Program-made: the position numbers and the translations under genes
Shown: one piece after another, positions 1 to 10,791 of the stretch
How the letters are laid out: the number at the start of each line of letters is the position of its first letter
Position numbering within the stretch: position 1 is the first letter of the stretch
The notes under the pieces: generated by a model
The model's database searches: none
Seen by the model: only the letters and a program-made list of their open reading frames with translations
What the model was told of the DNA's origin: nothing
Source: Zeus faber
Lineage: Eukaryota > Chordata > Actinopteri > Zeiformes > Zeidae
Assembly (NCBI GenBank): GCA_960531495.1
Contig: OY482848.1
Span: forward strand, 29,421,708 to 29,485,707
Direction of reading: 5' to 3'
DNA length: 64,000 bases

Positions 1-38
1 TTCTAATTCCCTTATTTCAATACATGTAGTGTTTTCAG

Positions 39-110
39 GTGGTTGCTCACTTCCACCAAATTATGGAAAATGGCATCTTCAGTGGAGGTTTGGTACTGAA
101 CGTTTGGTCA
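39..110 (+). pseudogene. Possible decayed sushi-domain exon of the upstream apoh copy
   Basis: A pyrimidine-rich tract and CAG acceptor end at base 38. The next bases code CSLPP in one frame and, after one frame change, ENGIFSGG in another; both look like the start of a sushi (CCP) domain. Nothing sushi-like follows. The spot is where the domain IV exon of the upstream apoh gene would be expected, because in the complete copy downstream that exon lies only 158 bp before the domain V exon. This is an inference from about 60 bases and may be chance. Confidence 0.3.
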
Positions 111-290
111 CTGAACTGTAGGCGCATTAATTGTATTGATGTTGAAAGAAGGAAGTTCTTGAGATTTAGTTGAAAACTTGGGATTCAAAGGTCTTTTCCA
201 CAAGTCTGACGTCATAAATCTTCTCATAAACTTGCTGACTTTGAACAATTTTAAATAAGCACGTTTGAAATCAAATGTTTTTCCACACAG

Positions 291-488
291 CCCCTTGTTC
301 AGTGAATATTAGGAGAGGACGCATCTTCTACAATGGCAAGAAGATGTGGATCGGTGACCTGAAGCCTAACAGAGTGCTGCACGGAGAGCCTGTAGTCTTT
401 TACTGCCTGAACAAAACAGAAAAGTGCGGCTATCCTGTTGCCAGCACCTGCCACGACGGAACCTTAACAATCCCAGCATGCTTTGAGG
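291..488 (+). CDS. apoh: apoh copy 1, domain V exon
   Basis: Acceptor CACACAG ends at 290 and donor GTGAGC starts at 489; phase 1 on both sides, as in the matching exon of copy 2 (9200-9397), which has exactly the same length (198 bp). It carries four of the domain V cysteines. Confidence 0.85.
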
Positions 489-736
489 GTGAGCCCCCCG
501 CCCAACCCCTGTCTGATTATTTTCTCCATCTCAAAAACCTGTCTGGTTCCCCCCAGAGAGCGGTTCTGGGATGAGACATGGTTAATGAATAACCCTGCTT
601 AAATGTAATGTTCATATTCTTCTTTTTAGATATAAGCATGATCGAGTACACGCTGAAAGCAAGGACGCTCCCTTCAGAGATCAGTATGTGTGCAGCATCC
701 CCTGCCACCCCCACAAGCACTGCCAGACCAGTGTAA
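291..736 (+). CDS. apoh: Beta-2-glycoprotein I (apolipoprotein H)-like, copy 1, 3' end only (domain V + C-terminus)
   Basis: Two exons (291-488 and 630-736) encode the last domain of an ApoH-like secreted plasma protein; the rest lies before the window or is lost. The first exon starts APCSV and has the ApoH domain V signatures HGEPVVFYC, KCGY and PACFEG. The second exon, joined in phase 1, supplies the C-terminal loop. In ApoH this domain binds anionic phospholipid and heparin through a basic patch and a hydrophobic loop. Here the basic stretch reads CLNKTEKC and the loop SMIEYTL, without the tryptophan found in human ApoH and in copy 2. The reading frame continues 14 residues (AASPATPTSTARPV) beyond the cysteine that ends ApoH in copy 2. 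No disabling mutation is seen in these two exons, but a possible wrecked exon lies just upstream, so this could be a live divergent paralogue or a decaying duplicate. Confidence 0.8.
630..736 (+). CDS. apoh: apoh copy 1, terminal exon
   Basis: Acceptor TTTTTAG ends at 629 and the stop TAA is at 734-736. It codes the membrane-insertion-loop region, then LPSEISMC, aligned with LPSEIQQC-stop of copy 2, then 14 further residues where copy 2 has its stop codon. Confidence 0.75.
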
Positions 737-809
737 GGTGCACGATGCCAAAGAGCCAGGAACAACTAACTGCACTGGGGGAAAACGGAACTTATCACTA
801 TAATGACAC

Positions 810-815
810 AATAAA
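810..815 (+). terminator. Polyadenylation signal AATAAA of apoh copy 1
   Basis: AATAAA lies 73 bases after the stop codon of apoh copy 1. It is the nearest canonical signal. Confidence 0.55.
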
Positions 816-2007
816 ACTTAAATCAAGAAGGTTTGTGCCTCATTTCAAATAACTATTAAAAGTAATGTTGATTTGTCTTGCTACATTATGTCATTATTCA
901 AACTGCCATTCACATATCCGCAGTTTTCATCCAAAAGCTGAGGAGGAGATTGTTACGAATGATGGAAATAAAATGTTGAGAGAACACATTTTGGTGGAAT
1001 TTACTCTGAAGGTGCCATTACAACACACAAATCCAGATGCTGAAAGGTCATATCTATTGCATCACTAGATCATTACACATATTTTCTGTTTTGAAAGAGA
1101 AGAGTATCAAACTCCATGTTTTGTACATAGCCAATGTTTAGGGGTAGGTTACTTAGACGTGTGCGTGCGTGCATGTGTGTATGTGCGTGCGCCTGTGTAT
1201 GTGTGTTGCAATTCTGCAAATTGGCAAATTACATCAATAACACATGTAAATATGAAATACGATATCTAAAAAATATACTTATGTGGAGTATCATCTACAT
1301 AAGTTATAAAGCACAGAATTTTTTTTAATGTTTATATATATATTTTAAAAAAAGGGAATAAATAAATCCAGACCTCGGTGACCTCATAGCTGGCTGCAGC
1401 CACGTCTTTGACTGATTTTATTCCGAAGCTGTCAGTTTCAATAATAGTGTGAAAATTGATTTTGAAGACCCCCTGTGTTAATGATTTATAACGAATTGAT
1501 GTCACTGCTTTATTTAATCAAGATTACAAATAAAACATGAAACACAAAGTCATTGAGGCAACATCATGTTTACATTGGCGAAACGGTGGTAAGGCATTGG
1601 AGTATTTTTTATTGTACCAGAAACCCAATATAGGTATCTGGTATCTGTACATCCCGATAGAAGAGCTTTTTGCTGGACTTTATAGACCTTTTTTAGACAA
1701 CCCACCAGTCCCAAAGTGAGCTTCATGAGCTTAAATTTTGCATAGAAATGCATGGCATCCCCTCGTCATTGACGGACTTTGGAAGAAACCCTCTGAAGGG
1801 GCCCCAAAGGGAGGGAGGGATTTTGTTTCACCTCATTTCCAGTAACTCTCCCAAAAAGTTGTGGGGAAGGACAGAGAAAAAAGGCCCCTGCCCCCATTCT
1901 GCTCTTATCTGTTTACCTTGAGAGAAACACAAACACAGACGCACTGGGTTTTAGTCCAGATTCCTTGAGGAATGCTTGTAGGGGTTACCTCGACAAAGCT
2001 ACCAAAC
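816..2007. other. Spacer between the two apoh copies
   Basis: No gene recognised. It holds an imperfect GT-rich microsatellite at about 1157-1206 and A/T-rich DNA. The short open frames here lack homology signatures. The last 100 bases should include the promoter and 5' UTR of apoh copy 2. Confidence 0.5.
1906..1916 (+). promoter_or_regulatory. Candidate GATA/FOXA-type site upstream of apoh copy 2
   Basis: TTATCTGTTTAC combines a reverse GATA core and the forkhead (FOXA) core TGTTTAC about 95 bases before the start codon. Liver expression is known for mammalian APOH, so a hepatic factor site would fit. Such short motifs occur often by chance. Confidence 0.25.
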
Positions 2008-2077
2008 ATGCATCGTCCACTGGCTTTAATTTTGCTCTGTCTGTCTGTATTTTTCATCGTTGTGACGTTAGGCAAAG
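2008..2077 (+). CDS. apoh: apoh copy 2 exon 1 (signal peptide)
   Basis: Codes MHRPLALILLCLSVFFIVV followed by TLGK. Donor GTACGT follows the first base of the next codon (phase 1), which joins to GAA of ECGRPV in exon 2. Confidence 0.88.
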
Positions 2078-5000
2078 GTACGTGCATCTGTACATAAATA
2101 AACCTCATGGGAATAAGATGTTGACACAATTTAGCCCTTTTGTATATTTCTGTGATGCATTTTACTTTTCATGATACTCTTCTTTGTAGTCACAGTCTAC
2201 CAGATGGTATTGTACCTCTCTATAATGTTGGTTGGAAGGTTTTGGTCTACTAAGGTTATGTCCCTGATACCTAAATGAATGAACCAAACATGAGTGATTT
2301 CCCTGACAGACCTAGATGTAAGCAGTTTATTAATTTAGCATTGACTTTTTGGGGATTTTTAATTTTCTGATTCATTTAAATTTGGTTTCCAGCCAGGTTT
2401 AAAGGAAATTATCGTTAATATTTAATTAAAGAAAAAAGACTTATAGTACTTCTATAGTACTTGTAGAGAGATACTTGTATAGTACTTCTCTAGATGCTAA
2501 AGATTTCAGTAGATGCTAAAGATTTAGAAAAGATTCTGCAGACTTAATTCTAATGGTAAAAATGTCTTGAGTAGCTTCTTAAACCTGCACTATGCAAATC
2601 TCCTCTGGCATGACACATATGGTTGATTACTTAAATACAACTTATGGCTTATTAAATGCTTCAGTGAAGTTGGCACCCCATGTGATCAGAACATAAATGA
2701 ATATAGTCGTTTGTGCTGATTTGTGCCGAAACTGTTATTATCTATGCCAATATGGTTTTTGATACAACATACACATACTTAATACAAATACAAAATAGGG
2801 CATATTAGTGAACCCCAGTCATTACGCACATCTCCGGTGGGGCATACACACCGATCAGCCACAACATTACAACCACTGACAGGTGAAATGAATAACATAG
2901 CTCATCTCATTCCAATAGCAACTGTCAAGGGGTGGGATATATGAGGCAGCAAGTGAACTATCAGTTCTTGACTTTGAATTGCGACATTGACAAGGGCCAA
3001 ATTCTGATGGCTGGATGACTGGGTCAAAGCATCGCCAAAACAGCAGGTCTTGTGGGGCGTTCTTGTGCAGTGGTTAGTACCCATCAATAGTGGTCCAAGG
3101 AAACACAACCGGTGAACCGCTTGAAGTACCTGGGGAGCGCGTGGGGAACGTGTGGGGAGCGCGTAGGGAGCTCATGGGGAGTGAGCCTGTCTGGTCAGAT
3201 CCCACAGAAGAGTTATTGTAGTACAAATTGCTGAAAACGTTAATCCTGGCTATCATAGAAAGGGGTAAGAACACACAGTTTTATGTATGTTTATGTATGT
3301 TTTCAAATAAATCCATTTTAAAGCAGCAATATAGTGCTTCAAACAAAATTCTCATTATTTTGGGGAAATATCTTCTGGATGAATGGAAGAACATCATTAT
3401 AAGCAGGGTTCCAACCACTAACAAGTTGCCTCGCTAGGATCAGCCACTAGCTCTGTATTGAATTTGGTTGTCATGATTTGGTTTTCCTATGCAGAATGTG
3501 GTAGGCCCGTACTGGGGCCCAACGTTGAGGTGCACGGAATCCAGAAAGTCTCTGAACCGGGAACTGAGGTGATCTTGACGTGTAGTCGAGGACACAAGCC
3601 CGTGCTAGGACAACGCACCATCATCTGCAGCAGCAGCGGGGAGTGGACAGCAACTCATTTCACGTGCAAGCGTGGGTATTGCCGACTATAAAAAGTTTTA
3701 CATATTTATGTGGGTAAACACAAAACGAGTCTGACATTTGTAGTGCCCTAGAAGGGCATGGGATGTGTGAGAACAAGCTGAGAAGTTTCTCGGGGAAAAA
3801 AACCCATTTAGAATAGTTTTAAAATGACCCGAATTTTGCTTTCTGTCCAAGCAATGTTATACTATAATGTTGTATATATTAGACTTCCTGTATTGTAAAA
3901 AACAACAACTTTTAATGGCAGCATTTGCTGTAGTAGCCAACTCTGGTACTGCACCTAACCCCAACAAAACACTTTGCACCCATAGACCACCATAATTTGG
4001 AAAACAAAACAATATCATAAAAACTGATATTAGAAACCAGACAGTCTAACTGTACGTGCATCTGTAAAATAAATGATGAACAGTCTCTTCCTCTAAACCA
4101 CATAAGTCACATTTAATGTCAAGATCTATTTCAGATATTCTTAGATCCGTTTTATTTCCCCTTTGGGTTACTTTTCGGCAAATGCGCTGGGTGAGCAACT
4201 TCACAGGAAATGAACAGGCTGCCATTTTAGCATACCTCATCCAGTTTTCTTCAAACATCCACTCTTCAGACAGATTGCAGGGTTTTTTTTTTAATGCCTT
4301 CAAAAGTTGAAGAGAGAATGCCAAACTTTTGTGTCGATTAGTTGAGCAGTCACTTTTTGTTTAGCGATGAAAGCACTTCAACTACAGCCGCAATGTCCTG
4401 CGTATGCTTCTTCTCTCTGCCGCAGCAAAGAAATGTCCCCACCCAGACATAGTGTCCAATGGTGAAGTATTATATGAAGACACAGTGTACCAGAGTACCA
4501 TCACCTACACCTGCGATGAGGGGTAAGAGATAAAAGGCCAAGGTTCTCCATGAAGTCACTCCAATAAAAATTATTTTTTCGGGCTTCATTCATACCTTTA
4601 AGCACCCAGCTAGAAAATCCAATGGTGCCATTGCATACATTTTCAGCCATATGACCCAGCAGCAAAGACAGTAATTTCCACAGTGTGAGAATTTGCATGT
4701 TCATAGGCTTTATCAGGGTCCCCTCCATCCCCTTAATTTGCTTGGTTTACTAGAGCTAGTTTAAGAATACTTCTGTCTCCTCCCAAACGGCTTCTCGGTA
4801 TTGCCACCATTACCATGGTACATGAGTGAAAACAAACAGCATTGTAACACGGAATTAAAAGATTACCACACATTTGTCTGATTCATCAAGTCTTTGAAGG
4901 TACTACAACACAGGTACGTACTTGTACCTGTGTTGTAGTACCCCATTTTACAAGTTGCACTTTCGATTGACAACTGGACAGACCAATGAGGGTGCGCTGG

Positions 5001-8000
5001 GGTTTTTTATTAGCCATATCCCTTCGACAATGAACAATCAAGGCCTTGGTTAGCTTGTTTGCTTACTTGTCCGTAAGTCACTTGTCACAGTGGCAGCAAT
5101 ACAGCAGACTGGTGGAAATGACAGATGACTCTCCAGACATGAAACAAATTGTTTAAAGGTGCAGTGTGTAGAATTTAGTAGCATCTAGAGGTGAAGTTGC
5201 AGATCACAACCAACTGAAAATGTATTTCCATGGTGGTACAAAATGGTGGCCTCCATGGCAGAGATGTTGGCCGCAAAAAACATGAAAAGGCCCGCTCCAG
5301 AGCCAATGTTTGGTTTGTCAGTTCTGGGCTGTAACTGTGTACCTGTATGCTATGCAGATAAAAATGGCTAATCCTAAAGTAAGGAAAGCACAATTCTTTT
5401 TTTCATGGGATTATACACTAAAACACTGGATACACTGGATATTAAATTACATTACTGCCAAGTCCGTTCTGTAAATTCCACACACTGCACCTTTAATTCA
5501 GTCATAAGGTTAAGATCTAAATTATGGCATTGCTGTTCAAACAGCACATTCGTGTCATGGCTTGCAAGTTCAGTGTTGTTCAATCTCTATCAAAGTATCT
5601 ATCAAAGGAAGAACCATGAGAGATTGAAAGATGAAAGAGAATTGGTAATTGTGAAGTTTTATTAGCATTCACTCCTGAAGTGCGGAATGCTTCTGCACTG
5701 TTTTGCAAGGCAAGAACTTGTGAGCAGTTAGAAGAAGCGTTTGGAATGTTTTGTAGTTAAAGAGATATACAATGTTATTCATGCTGAACCTAGTAGGAAA
5801 GCTGCTGTGCTTATTTCACAATGGCATTCAGAAACCACCAAAGCATTTAGAGAAGCCCTTCTCATTATGAAAGTGACAAGGTAAAGGGTCAATGAGTCAC
5901 AAAAAGGTAATATTACGTGTAGGAAATAGCATTTAAAAGGTAGAAAGAGACAATAAATGATGAATGGGAGTGTAAAATATATGGATTTTTTATACATTTT
6001 GGCAATGATTTAAGGCAAATGATTAGAGGTTGTTTTTTTTTTTTTGTTTTTTTTTAAGATTTATTTAACTATTTATTTAAACTCTATAATAACTATATTA
6101 TTCCAACTTGCACTCAATTATACTTTTAAGTCGTTAAATAGCCTATTCACAGCTTATTTTGTCTGTAGAACCACTGGATACACTAATGAGGTTGTTTTGT
6201 ATAGGCACGTCTTGCATGGAGCCAGCAACATTACGTGCCAAGATGATGGAACATGGAATGCATCAGCACCAGAGTGCAAACGTATGTACTGTAGTTTTTT
6301 CTTTATGTGGCAAACCTAGCTACACCATTCCCAATTCACGGGGGGGGGGGGGGCACCTATATCGCACTTACAAACATGTGCAGGTATACCAAATAAGGTA
6401 CCACGGTCAGTGTGGGTCCAATTGCCATTAACAGAGCAAAGAGGAAGATAACAAATAGAAAATCTGACTCCCACGACAAGTGGAACCCCAGGTTAGGTGC
6501 TAAATGGAGCCTCTAACAAATGTGATTGCCAATCATAAATGATAAAGCAAATTGTAAAGATAAACCCACTATATGGCATAAAAATAAACACCCAAACTTA
6601 CCAAGTGCACCACCACAAACCAAACACTATTAAATGTGACTCCACCACACCAGCCTACTATGTGCCTGGAAACTGCCACCAGCCGTGGTACTAGAAAGAG
6701 AAGAAGAGGTTAAAAGCAGGACTCAGGAAGTATGTTAAAAACTAGTTAAAGATGATGTAATGCTAAGAAAAATTTCAAATGAAAAAAAAACAGAGCACAA
6801 TTAGTTAAATCCAATTATTATTTGACCTTCAACAACAACATTAAAATTGTTAAAAGTACAATACCTCAGGCATGTCCATTAAGACTACATTCTGCAGACC
6901 TGGGCTCAGAATAAAATATTTACTGGAAAGATCAAAATAGACGAGCCATAAGTATCATCATCATAAACTTTAAACAATATTTTGCATAAAAGTCTTTCTC
7001 ACCCACTACTTGTCCGGCACATGGCTTGACACAATCAGGGGAAGAAGACCCACAGGTGGAGGCTCTTATAAGCCTCCAGTGCAAGAGGTTGCTGCTGGGT
7101 TTGAACTCCCACTGTTTATATTAATTTAAGAAACAGTGATGCATGAGATAAATTATAAAAATGTGATACAAATGATCTGTATTTCTTCCCATCTCTTCCT
7201 TTATGCAAGGAATTAAATTACATATGTAAAGTTGCTGGACCACATTAAATATTGAAACACTAATTATGTAATTAACTAACTCAACCAGCCCAAATTCTAT
7301 CATATAACCCTTCTTTCCCAGGCTCTCCCTACCCTATAATCAAATTTAAGGCACTGGTATTGGCCTACGGGGTGTTTCACGAGTTAGTGACCACACCACA
7401 ACAGATAGATTGACTTGTAATTGACTGAAGATAATATGCAAAATACAAAGTAATAGAAGATACAAGATGATGGTGATGATGGGTAAGAAAAGAGATGGTA
7501 AAGGTATGATGTCGGTGAATTGGTGCTTCAGCATGGTGGTAGGTGGAATGATGGCTGGCGAGCTTAATGAAGGATGGAACACCAGAGGCCTTGACGATGA
7601 GGAAAAGAATCTGAAGGGCATCAGGCCTCAGCTGTGTCCGTGAATCCCCATCGTAGTTCCCAAGAGATGGAAAAAAAGCGTGAGAGAGAGAGACATCGAG
7701 AGGGGTGGAGACTGGGGAGGTAGTGGGTTGCGAAAGCTAAGACAACCAAATGATGGGTGGATCTGATGCGTATATGTATGTAAAGTTGATTGGTAATAGG
7801 TGTGGTTGGGGTGTGGTCTCCACTTCCAAACCTCAGTTAATTCTAACCCCATTAAGCGAACGACACCTCAATAACTGCGATTATATCAGATTCTAAACTG
7901 AGTGGTAGTCCATCTTTCATCGGAGACAAAAGACCGACCTCTTCATTTTACACCTGAACAGGTGTCAAAAATGTGACTTGACTAACGGATTACAGTCGAT

Positions 8001-10367
8001 TCCACTATTAACGGCAATTTACTTGTAAGTTGCTTTGGATAAAGGCTTTGCCAAAAGACACTATATGATGCTATGTACTGTCATTTGGGAGTTGAGACTT
8101 GAAATAATTTCTATTTACAACGGATGATAAGGTTTCCGATTTTTCTGCTGTTTCTAATTGCTTTAATTCCAAGTAATTATGGATTTACATCTTGATTAGA
8201 ACTGGGTCTAGTTTTTAATTTGTGTCATTCTTGTTTTCTTCCCGTTTTAAACAGAAGTATGGAGCAGTATATCAGGTTTGATAGATATGGAAACATGGAA
8301 TAGAAAAAGTGAAAAGTAAATTACCTTTAGTTTTCTGTCTTCTGATTCTCTTGACCTTTCAGTTTTCTACAGCCTTATTCTGGAGACATCGCAGATGTCA
8401 AAGTCAAATGAAATATCAAATGTCAGAGTGAACTACTGTACAGTATATAGATTTTACTATGGTGTGAGTGGGAAGAAGTAATGTTAAATTCCATGTTCCG
8501 TCATTTGTCTTCCAGCGGTGACCTGTGGCCCAGCTCCGAAGCCACTGTTTGGGTTTATTGTTTATGACCGGAAAATCAGTGGCAACACCACACAATTTGG
8601 ACTTGGGGGCACATACAAATGTTCACCTCCCTTCGCACTCATCGGCAACAAAAGAGGGGAGTGTACCAGCTCCGGAAAATGGACCGAGCCACCGGTGTGT
8701 CAAAGTATGTGGCAAAGCTTGTAGTTATAGTAGTCATAATTAAATGATCCTTGAAATGAGGCTTCTTAGAGGCCAAGGCAACAACCACAGCTAGGCTGTA
8801 CTATGCTGTAGTCTCAAGTGTACATACTCTGATTGATGGCCTTTGTGCCCCTGTGATCCAGTGGTGACCTGCCCTCCACCTCAGCCCATTGATCATGGCT
8901 ATATGTCAACGGACGCGCAGAGAGATTTTGATTTCATGGAGATAATCAAATATGACTGCCATGGAGACTACGTCATTGACCAAAGAATCGATGTTGTGTG
9001 TCAAGCAACGGGACAGTGGTCCGAGAGGCCTGTTTGCAAAGGTGTGGCCAATCTTGTTATTGAAAGACTTGTGTTCTTAAAAATCAACATTATCACAATT
9101 CACAATTCCGATGCATGCTGAGAACTCACACATTCCTGTTCTTGAGGAACGTAAATCAAACTGTTCCTTCATCTGTCCCCCTATGGCTTCGGCCTGCAGC
9201 GCCGTGCCTTATAGGAATACAAAGAGCAAGGATATTATACAATGGAAATAAACTCTGGATGGCACAACTGAACAGTCAGAGAATCCGCCACGGTGAAATC
9301 ATCTCATTCTACTGCAAGAACGAGGCCAGGAATTGTGGCTTCGCCGTGCCGACCCAGTGCATTGATGGAAAACTCGAAATCCCACAATGCTTTGAAGGTA
9401 ATCCTTTCTTAACGAGTATGAGTATACATATTTTAATAACAAAGAAAATACTAATATTAATCATTGAATAATAATCACAAAAAATATATAAAACAAAAAA
9501 GAACCAAGACCGTACGTTGTATATACAGAAGGCCGTCACTTATTTCTCATCACACAGACATGTTCAAAAAGGGGGAAACATTTTTTTTTTAATTCTCGTT
9601 AGACCAACCAACGAGCAACAGATGTACAGCCACTCTGATCCTGGGCCCCGATTACCTAGACAAAGGTCAGGTGTGGCTGCTCAAACCACACCATCCCCAC
9701 GTCACAAATATAATAAAATACAATATAATATAATATGATATAATATAATATAATATTTCTTTATATTACATTATATTATATTAATGAAAGAGCTCTGCGT
9801 CTGCATAAAGGGTAAATTTATACTCAGAGACACACAGGCGATAGTGATTTTACAGCAGACCATTGACATGTCATTGTGTTGTAGTATCTTGATGATTTTG
9901 ATGTGTTGATGAAGAAGGAGTCTCCGTTGACGCTGACTTGATTAAAAATAATAGTTTTATTACACAAATCAGCATCAAACCAGACTTTCCATGGATTGTC
10001 TGGGAGAGAACAGGAGCCAGATATATTCTCTGACGAATAGAGTAAAAGACTTTATCCTTTATGTCCGTCCTTTATGCTGGTACAGAGATCATGGAGCTCA
10101 TCTGGTCACAATACATAGGTCAAAGTTCAGCACTTGTCAGACATAAATCTACACATTTCCTCTTCTCTCCTAGCTGGGGGCCTCTTTCACATCCTTTCTC
10201 ATACAGGTCTCTAAATAGACACGTTGTTATTGTCGTTCTCCGTATGACATGAAAGCAACAAAATAGAAGTAACATACGTTAGTAATTATATCATACAATC
10301 ACTATACAATGGGCTCTGATTCTTGAGAGCCCAGGGCCCTCATTCAGACACCTCAGTGTTTAACATT

Positions 10368-10420
<53 letters not shown>

Positions 10421-10495
10421 TCTTTTCTAGAACCCAGCTGGATCAGCTACCAGAGTAGATCAGGATCTCTGCCATCAGAAATCCAGCAGTGCTGA
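2008..10495 (+). CDS. apoh: Beta-2-glycoprotein I (apolipoprotein H), copy 2, complete 8-exon gene
   Basis: Exons 2008-2077, 3495-3671, 4426-4522, 6169-6281, 8516-8704, 8862-9041, 9200-9397 and 10431-10495 join in consistent phases to a 362-residue secreted protein (human ApoH is 345). Residues 1-23 are a signal peptide (hydrophobic core LALILLCLSVFFIVV). Four ordinary sushi domains follow: domain I (ECGRPV...TC), II (split by a phase 2 intron, as in ApoH of other vertebrates), III (VTCGPAP...) and IV (VTCPPPQP...). Domain V begins APCLIG and ends EIQQC-stop. In domain V the lysine-rich loop of human ApoH is replaced by CKNEARNC, which is less basic, while the hydrophobic loop keeps a tryptophan (PSWISY). 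Family role: plasma protein that binds anionic phospholipids, heparin and bacterial surfaces. Start choice: the only ATG giving a signal peptide spliced in phase to domain I. All splice sites are GT-AG. Introns carry Tc1, LINE and MITE remnants. Confidence 0.95.
2842..3290 (+). mobile_element. Tc1-type DNA transposon remnant (transposase N-terminus)
   Basis: In apoh copy 2 intron 1. It opens with the terminal sequence CACCGATCAGCCACAACATT common to a fish Tc1-like family. It then codes, with stops and frameshifts, the transposase helix-turn-helix region (DKGQILM, LGQSI-KTAGLVG, VVSTHQ-WSKE-QPVN). The catalytic part is missing. Confidence 0.7.
3495..3671 (+). CDS. apoh: apoh copy 2 exon 2 (sushi domain I)
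   Basis: Acceptor TATGCAG ends at 3494 and donor GTGGGT begins at 3672. It contains the four sushi cysteines, a GEWTATHFTC terminal motif and no stop. Confidence 0.93.
4046..4324 (-). mobile_element. LINE reverse-transcriptase C-terminal fragment (zf-RVT-like)
   Basis: A 92-residue reverse-strand frame ends with CDLCGLEEETVHHLFYRC, the C-x2-C...H...C zinc-knuckle found at the end of L1/Tx1-type LINE polyproteins. It lies in apoh copy 2 intron 2; nothing else of the element is obvious. Confidence 0.6.
4426..4522 (+). CDS. apoh: apoh copy 2 exon 3 (sushi domain II, first half)
   Basis: Starts KKCPHPDIVSNGE and ends TYTCDEG at donor GTAAGA in phase 2. The mid-domain phase 2 intron is a family trait of domain II. 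Confidence 0.92.
4899..4942. repeat. Perfect 19-bp inverted repeat with 6-base loop
   Basis: GGTACTACAACACAGGTAC (4899-4917) is followed after six bases by its exact reverse complement (4924-4942). It lies in intron 3 of apoh copy 2. Confidence 0.9.
5153..5496. mobile_element. piggyBac-type MITE with TTAA target duplication
   Basis: The body 5157-5492 starts AGGTGCAGTGTGTAGAATTTA and ends with a near reverse complement, TAAATTCCACACACTGCACCT. TTAA flanks both sides (5153-5156 and 5493-5496). It has no coding capacity. The TTAA duplication points to piggyBac-type mobilisation. Confidence 0.8.
6169..6281 (+). CDS. apoh: apoh copy 2 exon 4 (sushi domain II, second half)
   Basis: Acceptor TCTGTAG ends at 6168. 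Codes TTGYTNEVVLYRH... then ITCQDDGTWNASAPEC, including two sequons (NIT, NAS). Donor GTATGT at 6282. Confidence 0.9.
6340..6353 (+). repeat. Poly-G run (14 G)
   Basis: Uninterrupted G run just after apoh copy 2 exon 4; a likely length-variable and assembly-sensitive site. Confidence 0.9.
6430..8021. other. Long part of apoh copy 2 intron 4
   Basis: No exon or recognisable mobile element. Moderately repetitive-looking, A/T-rich in the first half; 7340-7860 has fewer A/T bases but no family I can name. Confidence 0.4.
8022..8060 (+). repeat. L2-type LINE/SINE 3' tail relic
   Basis: The run TTGTAAGTTGCTTTGGATAA followed by AGGC is the conserved 3' end of fish L2-clade LINEs and of the SINEs that share it. 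The intact form is at 23360-23420. Confidence 0.6.
8516..8704 (+). CDS. apoh: apoh copy 2 exon 5 (sushi domain III)
   Basis: Starts VTCGPAPKPLFG and ends GKWTEPPVC. Acceptor TTCCAG ends at 8515; donor GTATGT at 8705; phase 1 on both ends. It contains an N-T-T sequon. Confidence 0.93.
8862..9041 (+). CDS. apoh: apoh copy 2 exon 6 (sushi domain IV)
   Basis: Starts VTCPPPQPIDHGY and ends GQWSERPVCK. Acceptor GATCCAG ends at 8861; donor GTGTGG at 9042. Confidence 0.93.
9200..9397 (+). CDS. apoh: apoh copy 2 exon 7 (domain V)
   Basis: Starts APCLIGIQRARILYNGNKLW and ends IPQCFE. Acceptor CTGCAG ends at 9199; donor GTAATC at 9398. It has the same 198-bp length as the domain V exon of copy 1. Confidence 0.94.
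10372..10416 (+). repeat. (TG)n microsatellite
   Basis: Uninterrupted TG repeat ending 14 bases before the last exon of apoh copy 2, so it overlaps that exon's polypyrimidine region. Confidence 0.95.
10431..10495 (+). CDS. apoh: apoh copy 2 exon 8 (C-terminal loop)
   Basis: A (TG)n tract and TTTTCTAG acceptor lead into EPSWISYQSRSGSLPSEIQQ, then C and TGA. The Trp-containing loop and terminal Cys match the layout of mammalian ApoH, which also ends in Cys. Confidence 0.92.
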
Positions 10496-10590
10496 GAATC
10501 CATTGCGTGGTGCGGAGTCTGCATTCATGTAATGATGCCGTTGCACCAACTGTAAAGTCGGGTGTATGTTCCTGCTGCACTGACCCATTC

Positions 10591-10596
10591 AATAAA
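10591..10596 (+). terminator. Polyadenylation signal AATAAA of apoh copy 2
   Basis: AATAAA 96 bases after the stop codon, the first canonical signal downstream. Confidence 0.7.
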
Positions 10597-10755
10597 TACT
10601 TTCTCTTCTCTGCATGGCTGTACAATAATGTTGAATTGAATGACGTGTTTTTTAGTTACCAGACCAACCGATAACGGTAGAGCGCTAAAGGAAGCCATTA
10701 GAAATACAACTACATCAGCAAATTAAAGGTGTTTCCTTCCGAACTCAGACCTCTG

Positions 10756-10791
10756 TGCCCTCCCACCCAAAATTTTCTGGGTGGGAGGGCA
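10756..10791. repeat. 14-bp perfect inverted repeat (GC-rich hairpin)
   Basis: TGCCCTCCCACCCA and TGGGTGGGAGGGCA are separated by eight A/T-rich bases. It lies about 160 bases past the apoh polyadenylation signal. Confidence 0.85.

Noticed and set aside
1965-2174. 69-codon frame overlapping the apoh signal-peptide exon
   Set aside because: It uses another frame; the real exon is 2008-2077, spliced in phase to sushi domain I.
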